From NCBI GenBank assembly GCA_964388665.1, contig CAYMBJ010000030.1, positions 1 to 45,662 on the forward strand: DNA of 45,662 nt. The letters are read 5' to 3'. Origin of the DNA: CALCCV01 sp964388665. Its GTDB lineage: Bacteria > Bdellovibrionota > Bdellovibrionia > Bdellovibrionales > Bdellovibrionaceae. The position numbers and the translations under genes are program-made. The notes beneath the pieces are model-generated. The model made no database searches. It saw only the letters and a list, made by a program, of their open reading frames with translations, and was not told the origin of the DNA. Of this stretch, positions 16,930-25,999 are shown piece after piece (the stretch's first letter is position 1; the number at the start of each line of letters is the position of its first letter).

Positions 16930-19204
16930 TCTTGCCTCGCGATGCTAAGGGGGAGAGAAAGTAACAAAGACTAATGCCGAGAGCGACACTTGAGCCAAAG
17001 CTAGACACCGCATGGGTTTGACTGAGGCCAAGGACGCCAAAAGAACCCAGTGTCGAAAGAAAAGAAATAAAGATTCCTATGTGAGTGGAGATGGAGTTGG
17101 TGCTCGATTGTGAAAAGAAAACTGAAAAGTCCAAACCCAAACAAAAAATCAATATCACCGCCAAAATATGAAACAGATTTAAGTTTCCAAAACAGACAAA
17201 GGCGATCCACAGCGTAAGCATCGAGGCAAAAAGTGGAGGAAAGAGCACCAAAAACACTTTTGAGCTTCTGTACACAAGTGCCAAAACAATGCAGAGAAAG
17301 ATCGCCACAGTGCTAAATTGATTCATAATGGTCTCGCGCAACTTTTGCAAGATCTGACTCAAGTCATGGGCTTTGCTAAAGAGCATACGAGAGTCACTCT
17401 GGAGCGGGCTGAGTTCTTCGTAGCTCGCGCCGGGTGTAAGATTGAGTACGGAGTAATATTGATCCTTTTCAATCGGCCCCAGCCAATTGGCCCGAATCGG
17501 CAGGTCGCCAGCCACAGCCAGAAACTCTTGTGGCGTATAGGGCTGCTGGTCTTGGGCGAAGAACTGTTCCATAGTTGCCGGCATTGGGGCCTTGATTTTT
17601 GCGAAAAGGTCTTTGGCTAAGGGCTTCAATCTTGCATAAGTGGAAACACTTTGAACCTGTTGCCCAGAGCTCGGCACAAAATTTGCCAGAGAGAGGCTGC
17701 CGCGATCTAAGTCATTGCGCAGGCGCTTAGCGAGTGTCTCCTCCTGCTGCAGGAGCCCGTCCTCGCTGGAGCTAAGGAGAATAAAGTAGTGAGAGGATCT
17801 GTCCGCGCCCAAATAGGAGAGCACCTTGGCTTCGTCCTCTTTAAGAGCGGGATTTACTGTTTGCAAGCGGCGAATGTCATCATCAAATTTGACCCCGCTC
17901 GTTATGACGTAACCGATGCACAATCCCAGCGATAGTGACGTCATCAATATCCAAGGGTTGACCCGCCTCCAAAAAGAAAAGACGCCGACAAATTTGGCCA
18001 GATGTGCAGATTGCAAACGCCGGAACCTTAAAAGCGGAAACACCGCCATCACAGTGAAGTATGTGGTAAAGATTCCCGCAATGGTGAACAGTGCCAGCTG
18101 GCGCAGCACCACGAGGTCAGTAAAGACAAAGCACAAATAGGTGAGGACATTGGTTAACAGACCGAGGCTGAGCGCCGTTTTTATTTTTTTCATGACCTCT
18201 TGATTGCTGTTAAGGCTTTCGTCATAGCCTTTGGCAAAAAAGTGAGTGCAGTAATCCGTGACAATTCCCAAAACGCTGATTCCCAACAAAATACTTAATA
18301 TATGAACCGAATCAAAGACCAAGGCCACTGCAACAAATCCTGCGGCCATGCTGATCAGAATTGTAAAGGAACTGGCCAACACAGGAATCAGAGAGCCAAA
18401 GCTCCACGTCAGCAGCAGTACGATTCCCAGTAAGGACAAAGTTCCATAAAGATTCACTTCTTTCATAGATTCGATGCTGCCATAGGCCGAGAACACCGTG
18501 GGTCCAAGAAAAGAAACTTCTACCCCTTTGTTGGCAAAGCTCACTTTGCTTGCTTGAACAAAGTCCACCAACTCCTGATTAAAATCAGGAGCGGCTCTGT
18601 CCACATGAGCCCTTAAAAAAATAGCAACTTTGCCAGAACTCTCGGCCGTTAAGAAGCCATCTTTCAAAGTTAAGTGATACTGAGAAATATTTTTTGCCAG
18701 AAACTCTGAAAATAGACCAAAGGGATCAGTGGCAAGCTGTGAGCCAGTTCCTGTAGGTGAATAGAGATTTTGCAGAGCTTGATTGACAAGATCTTTTGCC
18801 GCAGGCCCTTCAATCTTTTTGATCTGCGCTGGAGTGAGAAGGGCCTTTCGACGTTGAAAGAGAAAGGGCACCCACTCCAATTGGTGCTCCTGTGCATATA
18901 GGTAGGAAACCTTGCTAAAAAGGGGGCTGACTTCCATTTGTTTACCAAGCTCATGGCTCGCACTGACTGCGGTATCAAACTTCGAATGGCCTACAAAAAG
19001 CAGAAGCTCGTTTTCAAAATGATTCTCATATAGGGCATTGGCTTTATAAAAGCCCTTGCTTTCGCTGTCGCTAGAAAACACGCTCAAAAAATCAGTATTG
19101 ATCCGATATCCATGCCGAGTGATGATCGCAAGTGCTACTCCCAGAGCAGTCAAAAAAATCAGCCAGGCAAGTAGCTTAGGACTGGATAGAGGATGGGATT
19201 TCAT
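16922..19204 (-). CDS. MMPL/RND-type exporter of the APE operon
   Basis: The 760-residue protein has the MMPL-type layout: TM1 at about 10-28, a large periplasmic loop, a TM bundle (about 250-380), TM7 near 415, a second periplasmic loop and a final bundle (about 630-755). It probably extracts the APE lipid from the inner membrane and works with the LolA-like periplasmic protein encoded just before it. I see no separate membrane-fusion or TolC-like gene nearby. This is usual for APE operons. The gene overlaps lolA-like by one base. Confidence 0.9.
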   Translation of the reverse strand: MKSHPLSSPKLLAWLIFLTALGVALAIITRHGYRINTDFLSVFSSDSESKGFYKANALYENHFENELLLFVGHSKFDTAVSASHELGKQMEVSPLFSKVSYLYAQEHQLEWVPFLFQRRKALLTPAQIKKIEGPAAKDLVNQALQNLYSPTGTGSQLATDPFGLFSEFLAKNISQYHLTLKDGFLTAESSGKVAIFLRAHVDRAAPDFNQELVDFVQASKVSFANKGVEVSFLGPTVFSAYGSIESMKEVNLYGTLSLLGIVLLLTWSFGSLIPVLASSFTILISMAAGFVAVALVFDSVHILSILLGISVLGIVTDYCTHFFAKGYDESLNSNQEVMKKIKTALSLGLLTNVLTYLCFVFTDLVVLRQLALFTIAGIFTTYFTVMAVFPLLRFRRLQSAHLAKFVGVFSFWRRVNPWILMTSLSLGLCIGYVITSGVKFDDDIRRLQTVNPALKEDEAKVLSYLGADRSSHYFILLSSSEDGLLQQEETLAKRLRNDLDRGSLSLANFVPSSGQQVQSVSTYARLKPLAKDLFAKIKAPMPATMEQFFAQDQQPYTPQEFLAVAGDLPIRANWLGPIEKDQYYSVLNLTPGASYEELSPLQSDSRMLFSKAHDLSQILQKLRETIMNQFSTVAIFLCIVLALVYRSSKVFLVLFPPLFASMLTLWIAFVCFGNLNLFHILAVILIFCLGLDFSVFFSQSSTNSISTHIGIFISFLSTLGSFGVLGLSQTHAVSSFGSSVALGISLCYFLSPLASRGKSG

Positions 19205-19839
19205 TATTTGATTTCTCTGGTTTTGTCGTCTTTGGTCTTTGCATCTTTCACATTTAGAAAGCGAATGGAGGTGGAGCTTCCGGAAGTCTCGTTGATTTCG
19301 ATGCTGTTAATAAACTCGTCACCCTCGATTTCCACCCGAGCAATGGCCTTTTTCATTAGGGCATCATGAGGCGTGAGCTCCAGGCGCCAGCGGGTCCCTT
19401 TGAAGCTGACCTTTGGATCAAAAATTTTAAGCAAAGCGGCTTCATCGCCAGAAAAAGCTCCAAGAAAGCTAGCGCTAAAAGCAAAAATAAAAGGCTGTGA
19501 CTCTCTGGTGATGACCTGCTCCGCTGCATCCTCAAACTTTTGTACCACTTTGTCTGCACTCATCTGAATGGTCTGCTGAAAGGGTTTCAATTGATTCCAT
19601 TGAAGTTGCATCGGAAATTCAAAAACAAAATGGCCTTCTGAGTGCAGGGTCACTTTGGGATTGGCGATCTTTCGATCCTGCTTGAAGTCCCCCAAAACCT
19701 TTTGGTGCAGTGATAGTCTTTGCATGACCTCTTGAAGCTCGCTCTTAATGCAATAGCCTGGCAAAGGTGCCAAGAGTGTAAGACTCCCTATCAGCATGAG
19801 TCGGTAGAGGAATGGTTTCGTCACGAATAGAGTTCCCAT
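19204..19839 (-). CDS. LolA-like periplasmic carrier of the APE operon
   Basis: The 211-residue protein has a signal peptide (FLYRLMLIGSLTLLAPLPGYC) and a mature domain like the outer-membrane lipoprotein carrier LolA, with alternating strands such as HSEGHFVFEFPMQLQWNQL and KVSFKGTRWRLELTPHD. In APE operons it is proposed to carry the polyene lipid between membranes. It overlaps the ammonia-lyase by 19 bases and the exporter by one. Confidence 0.85.
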   Translation of the reverse strand: MGTLFVTKPFLYRLMLIGSLTLLAPLPGYCIKSELQEVMQRLSLHQKVLGDFKQDRKIANPKVTLHSEGHFVFEFPMQLQWNQLKPFQQTIQMSADKVVQKFEDAAEQVITRESQPFIFAFSASFLGAFSGDEAALLKIFDPKVSFKGTRWRLELTPHDALMKKAIARVEIEGDEFINSIEINETSGSSTSIRFLNVKDAKTKDDKTREIK

Positions 19840-21371
19840 TTTTTTTGGCGAATTTGTGCGACAAGATTTCTGAGGTCTTTATCAAGAGGCCGATCCTCTT
19901 CTATAAATTTTACTTCAGAAAATACGCTCGCTTGAAACTGCGACAATGTTCGACCAATTGTGGCCTCTTGTAACTGCCCTTGAATTTTACGAAGTTGCAG
20001 TCCCTGTGCTCCAGCCAAGGCGGTGCCTGCTGCGACCTGTTCGCTCAGCTCCAAAACCCGCATGCAGTCTCGGGCGGCAATGGTGCCCATGCTGACTTTG
20101 TCTTGATTGTGACACTCGGTGGATCGCGAAAAAACAGAAACGGGCATGCAGTTCTTTAGTGCCTCTGCCGTCCAAGCGGAGGCACTGATCTGCAGGGCCT
20201 TTAAGCCGTGATGCAGTTCCGCGGTGGACTGCGCGCCCGAAAGATTCATGGGAAGTCCGTTGTTGAATTTGCTGTCCACCAAGAGCGCGAGTTGTCGATC
20301 CTGTAGGTCGGCAACATTGGCAACCAGCACTTTGATGCTGTCCATAGCAAAAGCAATGTGGCCACCATAAAAGTTTCCGCCATGAACAACGCGCTCATTC
20401 TCGACGTCGATCAGAGGATTGTCATTGGCGCTGTTGAGTTCTGTTTCGATGAGGCCTTTAAAGTAGAGCAAGCCATCTTGCAAAACGCCAATAACATGGG
20501 GAGCACAGCGAATGGAATAGCGGTCCTGCAAGCGATGCTCCCGTGCTCGCACAAAATTTTGCGAAAAGTCTGAACGAATCCAATTGGCGACTTGCTTTTG
20601 ACCTGGATGAGGTTTTGCCGCAAACAAAAATGGATCAAAATGTTCGGGATTTCCTAAGAGTGCCAAGGTATTGAGAGCCGTAGTTTTGCTTGCCAATTGC
20701 GAAAGATAGTCCGCCCGCTGATAGGCCAGGCAGGCAAGGCCTGTCATCACCGCGGTGCCATTCATTATGGCCAAGCCCTCTTTGGGTTTTAAGCCAACTG
20801 GCTCAATATTGAGTTGGCGATAGAGCTCGGCTGTTTCGAAAATTTGGTCTTTGTAGAGGACTTCGCCAGTGCCAATCAGAGTTGCGGCCAAGTAAGACAG
20901 CGGCGTGAGATCACCGCTGGCGCCGACGGATCCCTCTTTTGGAATGCGCGGAGAAATTCCTAGTTGCAGTTGCATTGCCAAAAATTCAATGAGCTCGGGC
21001 CTCACAGCAGAGGGTCCTTGAACCAAGGACGCAATGCGCGCAACCTGAATCGCTCGAGACTCTTCTTCTGAAAAAAAATCGCCCATGCCACATGAGTGGT
21101 AGCGCACCAAATTCATGGGCAGGCCATGAATCAGCTCTTTGCTGATTCTGTTGGTGCAAGAGTCACCATAACCGGTGTTGACACCATAAATTTCGAGTTC
21201 AGCACTCAATGCCTTGCACAGAAAATCATAGCTTTTTACAAGGCGCGCGCGAACATCGCTGGTCAAGTGCGTCTGCAGTTGTGCTTTTCCTTGGGCCACA
21301 GCCACCAATTCTTGAATGGTGAGCGGGGCCATACCGAGTGAAATCTGCTGATTCAAGCTTCGATCCTCCAA
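19821..21371 (-). CDS. Aromatic amino acid ammonia-lyase (HAL/TAL/PAL family) of the APE operon
   Basis: The 516-residue enzyme has the MIO cofactor triad Ala-Ser-Gly at 151-153 inside GASGDLTPLSYLAA, the catalytic Tyr62 in YGVNTGYGD and conserved NGTAVMTG, YSIRCAPHVIG and NDNPLIDVE motifs. The enzyme removes ammonia from Tyr, Phe or His. The selectivity region reads NLVRYHSCGMG, whose Tyr91-His92 differs from the His-Leu pair of Rhodobacter tyrosine ammonia-lyase and from the Ser-His of histidine lyases, so the substrate cannot be called. In a flexirubin-like setting, coumarate or cinnamate as polyene starter is the best guess. An alternative start at residue 14 (21332) is possible. Confidence 0.92.
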   Translation of the reverse strand: MEDRSLNQQISLGMAPLTIQELVAVAQGKAQLQTHLTSDVRARLVKSYDFLCKALSAELEIYGVNTGYGDSCTNRISKELIHGLPMNLVRYHSCGMGDFFSEEESRAIQVARIASLVQGPSAVRPELIEFLAMQLQLGISPRIPKEGSVGASGDLTPLSYLAATLIGTGEVLYKDQIFETAELYRQLNIEPVGLKPKEGLAIMNGTAVMTGLACLAYQRADYLSQLASKTTALNTLALLGNPEHFDPFLFAAKPHPGQKQVANWIRSDFSQNFVRAREHRLQDRYSIRCAPHVIGVLQDGLLYFKGLIETELNSANDNPLIDVENERVVHGGNFYGGHIAFAMDSIKVLVANVADLQDRQLALLVDSKFNNGLPMNLSGAQSTAELHHGLKALQISASAWTAEALKNCMPVSVFSRSTECHNQDKVSMGTIAARDCMRVLELSEQVAAGTALAGAQGLQLRKIQGQLQEATIGRTLSQFQASVFSEVKFIEEDRPLDKDLRNLVAQIRQKKWELYS

Positions 21372-23038
21372 AAGTTAAAAAAGTTGTACCACTGTCTTGG
21401 ATCTTCAAGAATTACAGATTCAAGCTCTTTAGCATACAAGTCGGCCACTCTTTGAACGGAATGGGTTCTTTGAGCACGACTGCGGTCTTCAATTGGCGGC
21501 ATAGGGCACAGGCGAATTCTAAATCGCTTTCCCTCTCTATAGCAATGAATGACATAAATGGGAACCTCGAGCAAATAGGCCATGGTAAAGGGCCCCATGG
21601 GCAACTGTGCCTCTTCGCCCAAAAGCGAAACACCCAGTGTACGCTGATGGCCCTGTGCGGAATTGCGATCGCCCATCATGAACACCCATTCGCCGCGGTC
21701 GACCTTGTCTTTTAAGAGAATGGCCAAGTCTGGTCCAAACCCCTTGGTAGAGATTAAATTGCAGTTGGTGTCAGGATGGACTCGGCTTAAGAGGTCATTG
21801 AATTTTTTGGCATTTTCATAATAAACGAGTGCATTGAACTTGATGGCCGTGAATCTCCCCAGTGCTCGACACACTTCAATGTTGCCGTAGTGGGAACTCA
21901 AGAAAAGGGCTCCCTGGCCAGAGCTCGCGATGCTGACGAGTCTTGCAACGTCATCAGCGTCGAGGTCTTCATAACGAATGTCACCAAACCAAACTGCAAA
22001 TTTGTCCAGCGCTGCGCTGGCAAAGGAGTGCACGTGGGCAAAGGTGCTAAAATGCCCAAGCCGCTCATGGGTGTAGCGTTGCAGTAGAAGACGATACTGT
22101 GCTGAGGCCTTCTTTGCAGGTCTGCCAAAGAGGCTGTAGTAAAAGCAAACTGGATAGAGTGCTACCTGCAGTGCCGGACCGCCAGCATACTTGTACAAAA
22201 ACAAAAGTATCTTGATTCCAAGTTTTGTGCCCACCTCTGCTGTATTGTGCCAATGGGAGTTGGCCACCTCATGGCTTCCTTGCTCACTCTGGCTCCGGCT
22301 CTGATTCTGATTCTGGCGCAATAGCAGTCTTGGAAACTTTGGTAGCATTGCAAAAAAAAGTTTGGTGTGCATTTTCGAAATCCGCACATTGTCTTTGACC
22401 ACATCAAAATGTGAGAGACCATCTTCGGGATAGGTGACCGCCACGGGAGTGTAGCGTACGGTCAGACCCTGCCAATAGAGCCGGACCAAAATTTCAATAT
22501 CAAAATCCATCTTCATGCCCACAGACTTTGTTTTCAAAAGGGTGACTGTTGGTTTCAAGGGATACACCCTAAAGCCACACATGCTGTCTTTGATCTGCAA
22601 GCTCAGCGTTTCAATCCACACCCACACATGCGTGATGTAACGACCATAGAGGCGACCCTTGGGAACCTTGTCGTCATAGATGGGAAGCCCAGAGATGATG
22701 TCATTGGGGTGCTCTCTAGATAGCGAGAGCAGATCAGAAATTTTGCTGAGATCATGCTGACCATCAGAATCAATCTGAATGGCGTGCGTGTACCCTTGCG
22801 CAAAGGCCGACTTCAGTCCTGTGGAGACGGCCCCGCCTTTGCCGCGATTTTCTGAATGCACGATCAGTTCTACAGCTGAGTGCATTTGGCAGATCTGATG
22901 AATTTGCTCGCGATGTTGAGTGTCGCTGCCATCATCAACAACAAAAATTTTCGATTCATGAGGCAACAATCTATTGAGAGTTGCGGCAAGAGTGGCGCTG
23001 TGTTGATAGCAGGGTATCACAAAACAAGGCTTATACAT
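21353..23038 (-). CDS. Glycosyltransferase family 2 / acyltransferase fusion of the APE operon
   Basis: The start at 23038 is preferred because it begins right at the glycosyltransferase fold (MYKPCFVIPCYQHSATL) and overlaps the dehydratase by 8 bases. A frame opening at 23149 would overlap much more. The N-terminal half (about 1-240) is a GT2 domain with IQIDSDGQHD. The C-terminal half (about 280-560) is an LpxL/HtrB-type acyltransferase with SSHYGNIE (HxxxxE) and MGDRNSAQG. The linker has a Gln/Ser/Arg repeat (NQNQSRSQSEQ). Related fusions in APE operons probably link the polyene, a lipid acceptor and a sugar. The exact reaction is not known to me. Confidence 0.87.
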   Translation of the reverse strand: MYKPCFVIPCYQHSATLAATLNRLLPHESKIFVVDDGSDTQHREQIHQICQMHSAVELIVHSENRGKGGAVSTGLKSAFAQGYTHAIQIDSDGQHDLSKISDLLSLSREHPNDIISGLPIYDDKVPKGRLYGRYITHVWVWIETLSLQIKDSMCGFRVYPLKPTVTLLKTKSVGMKMDFDIEILVRLYWQGLTVRYTPVAVTYPEDGLSHFDVVKDNVRISKMHTKLFFAMLPKFPRLLLRQNQNQSRSQSEQGSHEVANSHWHNTAEVGTKLGIKILLFLYKYAGGPALQVALYPVCFYYSLFGRPAKKASAQYRLLLQRYTHERLGHFSTFAHVHSFASAALDKFAVWFGDIRYEDLDADDVARLVSIASSGQGALFLSSHYGNIEVCRALGRFTAIKFNALVYYENAKKFNDLLSRVHPDTNCNLISTKGFGPDLAILLKDKVDRGEWVFMMGDRNSAQGHQRTLGVSLLGEEAQLPMGPFTMAYLLEVPIYVIHCYREGKRFRIRLCPMPPIEDRSRAQRTHSVQRVADLYAKELESVILEDPRQWYNFFNFWRIEA

Positions 23039-23411
23039 GGCCCACCACAATCGTTCCGAGCGAGAGTTTGCGGGCTGCTTGAAAGTAAACAAATTGCAGT
23101 TCTTCAACTTGATGCGGTGACTCGTGGAGAATGGGATCAGCTGGTTCAAGACGGCACTCTAGATTCACTATTGAGTCAGCAAAAATGGGTTCCAAAAACT
23201 TGATTCGCTTGATTCCTTTAAAGACCAATCTGTGGTCCGTGTGAGTTTCAAACAGTTGCATCACAAAGTGCACTTGGAGCACACCTGCAAGTATTGGCAG
23301 GTCGGGGAAGTGTCCCTCAAAAAGGCCGCTTGAGCTTTCAAATAAAATCTCGCAAGCCAAGTGATGACTGCTGTTATCGACAAGTTTTATTGGCAGGTTC
23401 TCAATTTTCAT
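23031..23411 (-). CDS. apeI: APE hotdog dehydratase/thioesterase-like protein
   Basis: The 126-residue protein has the FabA/FabZ-like hotdog motif GHFPDLPILAGVLQVHFVMQL near residues 33-53, with the central His. It matches the ApeI-type dehydratase slot between the AMP ligase and the GT2 fusion. In studied systems it helps make the conjugated double bonds together with ApeP. It overlaps the ligase by 11 bases. Confidence 0.85.
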   Translation of the reverse strand: MKIENLPIKLVDNSSHHLACEILFESSSGLFEGHFPDLPILAGVLQVHFVMQLFETHTDHRLVFKGIKRIKFLEPIFADSIVNLECRLEPADPILHESPHQVEELQFVYFQAARKLSLGTIVVGHV

Positions 23412-24750
23412 TAAAAAACCTCACCACGTCATTTCGCACCAATTTCGATTGGTTGTTGTAGGGCAACTGCGGGACAAAGCGAAATTTTCTTGGGATTACA
23501 ATCTTATCCAAAAAATTGTGCAGATACTTTTGTATCTCCATGCAAAGCTCACGTTCACCACGAGTTTGGCGAAGTTGGACGCCAGATGGACTCAGCACTG
23601 CGAGGCAGACCGTTTGCTGTCGGCCGTGAGATTCAATGTCAATCACGGTGGAGTCGTCCACAAGGCCGCACTGGCGTATGTACTTGTTGATTTCACTCAG
23701 TGAAACTCGCTTCTCCTCAATTTTGACAATATCATCAGCGCGACCAAGGAGGAAAAATCCCGACTCTGTTCTCTTGATTCGATCACCCATTATCAAAGTG
23801 TTCTGATCAAAATAAGGGGAGCTGATTTCCAGCAGATCGTCGGGTCGCGGTACCAACTCAATGTCATTAAACAGAGTCCACAACGTATTTTCGGAGCCTT
23901 GCCGCCGGTGGGCGATGCCGCCTGATTCGGTGCTGCCATAAACTTCAACTGGCAGCATGCCAAATTCGTGCAGACACTGATCAGCTTCGGTGTGAGTCAA
24001 GACTCCACCAGAACTGAACACGGCTTGGCAATTGGTGAGCCTGCATTCTGGCGCGAAGTACCTTTTTAAAAACGCAGGGCTAGACACCAGCGTCACCGAC
24101 TTGCAACGCTTTGCCTGAGTGAATATCTGCTCGGGAAACTCTAAGGTCTGCGCCAAAAAAGTTCTGCCAGTGCAGATTGGCCAAAGCAGCTTAAAAAGAA
24201 ATCCGTAGACATGCTGATGGGAGATTGTGGCCATTACGGAACTGTCCGCCAAGGTCTGACCAAAAGTCTTTTCTAAAGTCATGACTTCATGGTGCAAATT
24301 CTCAAAGCGCTTGGTCACTTTTTTGGGAGTGCCATGGCTCCCTGAAGTAAAAAAGGTCATAAGGGCATCGGCATCAATTTGAATCTCGTGGTCGCTCAAT
24401 GTGGCGGTTGGATCACTGGCGTAATTTCCTGTGGACGTGCTGCGATCTGAAAGACCGAAATGAGAAAGAGTGTGCTCAGAAAGTATGTGGTCAAACTCAT
24501 CACGAAAAGTTTCAATGGTGCCAGGTTGATGATTTGGTAGTAGCACCAGCGTCTTGTGTTGACTCAGACATGCCAAGGCTGCCACAGCAAAACGGTAGGA
24601 GTCGGTAAAGTTCAATAAAATTCTCTGTGGTGTTTTCTCGAGGATTCTTTGAGTTTGTGCGACATCAAAAAGGAACTGCCCTGCGGTGACGAGCCCATTT
24701 GAGGTTAGGCAAAGCTTCGGATTGAGAGTGGTGCTATTGATTTTAAGCAT
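23401..24750 (-). CDS. apeH: APE AMP-forming acyl ligase
   Basis: The 449-residue protein is a compact member of the acyl-CoA synthetase/adenylation family. Motifs in order are FFTSGSHGTPKKVTK (P-loop, near residue 137), VYGSTESGGIAHR (near 272), MGDRIKRTESGFFLLGRADDIVKI (A8 hinge, near 320) and a C-terminal YNNQSKLVRNDV. In APE pathways this enzyme activates the aryl starter acid and loads it onto an ACP. Here the starter could be the cinnamate or coumarate made by the operon's ammonia-lyase. It overlaps the COG4648-type gene by 8 bases. Confidence 0.9.
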   Translation of the reverse strand: MLKINSTTLNPKLCLTSNGLVTAGQFLFDVAQTQRILEKTPQRILLNFTDSYRFAVAALACLSQHKTLVLLPNHQPGTIETFRDEFDHILSEHTLSHFGLSDRSTSTGNYASDPTATLSDHEIQIDADALMTFFTSGSHGTPKKVTKRFENLHHEVMTLEKTFGQTLADSSVMATISHQHVYGFLFKLLWPICTGRTFLAQTLEFPEQIFTQAKRCKSVTLVSSPAFLKRYFAPECRLTNCQAVFSSGGVLTHTEADQCLHEFGMLPVEVYGSTESGGIAHRRQGSENTLWTLFNDIELVPRPDDLLEISSPYFDQNTLIMGDRIKRTESGFFLLGRADDIVKIEEKRVSLSEINKYIRQCGLVDDSTVIDIESHGRQQTVCLAVLSPSGVQLRQTRGERELCMEIQKYLHNFLDKIVIPRKFRFVPQLPYNNQSKLVRNDVVRFFNEN

Positions 24751-25336
24751 GCGTGCTTCCTTGCATACGCAGTCGCTTTTTCAATATCACCTTGCGGTAC
24801 ACCAGGTCGCTCGCGACCAAGAGACCCGTCACAACGTAAAAAATCATGCCGTTGTACAGTAGCCAATGTTCAAATGAAAAGGTCAGGGCGCTGATCAGAG
24901 CGATCGCGCTATTGAACGAGAGCCAGATGGCCCAAATCCATGTGAGCCTGCGAATGTATCGAATTTGTTCGGACTGCAAGTTCTTTTCCACTAGGCGCGC
25001 AAACTCTTCAATTAAGGGTCTGCCATCAAATAGACTCTTTGAAAAAGCAAAGGCGGCTCCCGAACTCATTAGAAATGGATAGAGGCGCAAAACCAGGGGG
25101 CTCTGAAAGTAAAGATTTAATATATTTTGTATAAGAAAAATCACCAAGACCAGATCGAAGGTTTTGGCCAGTGGGTTTCGAGGTAACTTGCGAAAGGTAA
25201 CAAAGCGCAAAGTGAGAATGACAATAAGGCCACTCGTGGCGACAATGGGTCCGAAATACTGCACACAAAAGTAAATGGCAACGGGATACAAAAAGAGAAG
25301 GCCGGCAACAAACCTTTTAACCGCCAGGCTTAACAT
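24743..25336 (-). CDS. COG4648-type APE membrane protein
   Basis: The product, about 197 residues from the ATG at 25336, has five to six membrane segments beginning VAGLLFLYPVAIYFCVQYFG. It sits where other APE operons carry a COG4648-type membrane protein. Its biochemical role is unknown. The frame opens upstream at 25423, but that would overlap the ACP gene by 107 bases and add a His/Arg-rich, unlikely leader. Starts at 25336 and 25357 are both possible. It overlaps the second ACP by about 20 bases and the ligase by 8. Confidence 0.75.
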   Translation of the reverse strand: MLSLAVKRFVAGLLFLYPVAIYFCVQYFGPIVATSGLIVILTLRFVTFRKLPRNPLAKTFDLVLVIFLIQNILNLYFQSPLVLRLYPFLMSSGAAFAFSKSLFDGRPLIEEFARLVEKNLQSEQIRYIRRLTWIWAIWLSFNSAIALISALTFSFEHWLLYNGMIFYVVTGLLVASDLVYRKVILKKRLRMQGSTHA

Positions 25337-25664
25337 TGACTTGCTGTTTGGGGGCATCCGTTGATGATGGGTGTTCTGCCGATGATGGAATCTCAGCTGA
25401 TGGTTGAGTCTCTGCCTTAGCAATTGTCACTTCTGCGGCCTTGATCAACTCTGCAACTGTGCGAATCTCTCGAAACTCTTCGGGATGCAAGCGCTGACCA
25501 ACAAAGCTCTGCAGGTGGGTCAGCAAATCAATGGCGTCAATGGAATCAAGTCCAAGATCCTCATTGAGTTTACTCTCCATTTTAATCGACTCCGGGCTGA
25601 GCTCAAAGAGCTCCACCATGATTCCTTGAATTTTAGAAAAAATCTGTTCCTGTGTTATCTTCAT
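25317..25664 (-). CDS. apeF: APE acyl carrier protein 2, with repetitive C-terminal tail
   Basis: The 115-residue ACP has the phosphopantetheine site DLGLDSIDAIDLL, with the Ser near residue 41. A normal ACP is about 80 residues. The extra tail (from about 80) is a Ser/Pro/Ala/Glu-rich stretch with repeated SAE-PSS units, which looks like disordered repeat sequence. Its start overlaps the first ACP's stop by 4 bases. The tail DNA also contains the start region of the next gene. The name follows gene order. Confidence 0.85.
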   Translation of the reverse strand: MKITQEQIFSKIQGIMVELFELSPESIKMESKLNEDLGLDSIDAIDLLTHLQSFVGQRLHPEEFREIRTVAELIKAAEVTIAKAETQPSAEIPSSAEHPSSTDAPKQQVNVKPGG

Positions 25665-25939
25665 GAAACTTGTCCAGAGAGTTGCGCTTGCGATTGTTCA
25701 ATAAACTTAGCCAATGTCTTGATCGAATAGAAATGCTTTTTCACCTCTTGATCATCAACATTTAAGGCAATTTGATATTTCTTTTTGAGCGCCACGCCCA
25801 ACTCCAGAGCGTCGATTGAGTCTAAGCCCAATCCTTCACCAAAGAGAGGATCCTCGGTGGATATGTCCTCGCTCTTCACATTCTCTAGATTCAGGGCGCC
25901 AATTACGAGCTCTTTAAGTGCATTTTCAAGTTCAGTCAT
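25661..25939 (-). CDS. apeE: APE acyl carrier protein 1
   Basis: The 92-residue ACP carries the phosphopantetheine attachment motif GLGLDSIDALELG with Ser near residue 41. In characterised systems one ACP carries the starter and the other the elongating polyene, and I cannot say which does which here. It is separated from the acyltransferase gene by 60 bases, the only sizeable gap in the operon, and overlaps the next ACP by 4 bases. Confidence 0.9.
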   Translation of the reverse strand: MTELENALKELVIGALNLENVKSEDISTEDPLFGEGLGLDSIDALELGVALKKKYQIALNVDDQEVKKHFYSIKTLAKFIEQSQAQLSGQVS

Positions 25940-25999
25940 TCTGTGGTTGTCCGCTCAGTTTGGGTTAAAATACCATGCACATTGTGCCTTCTAACCGAT

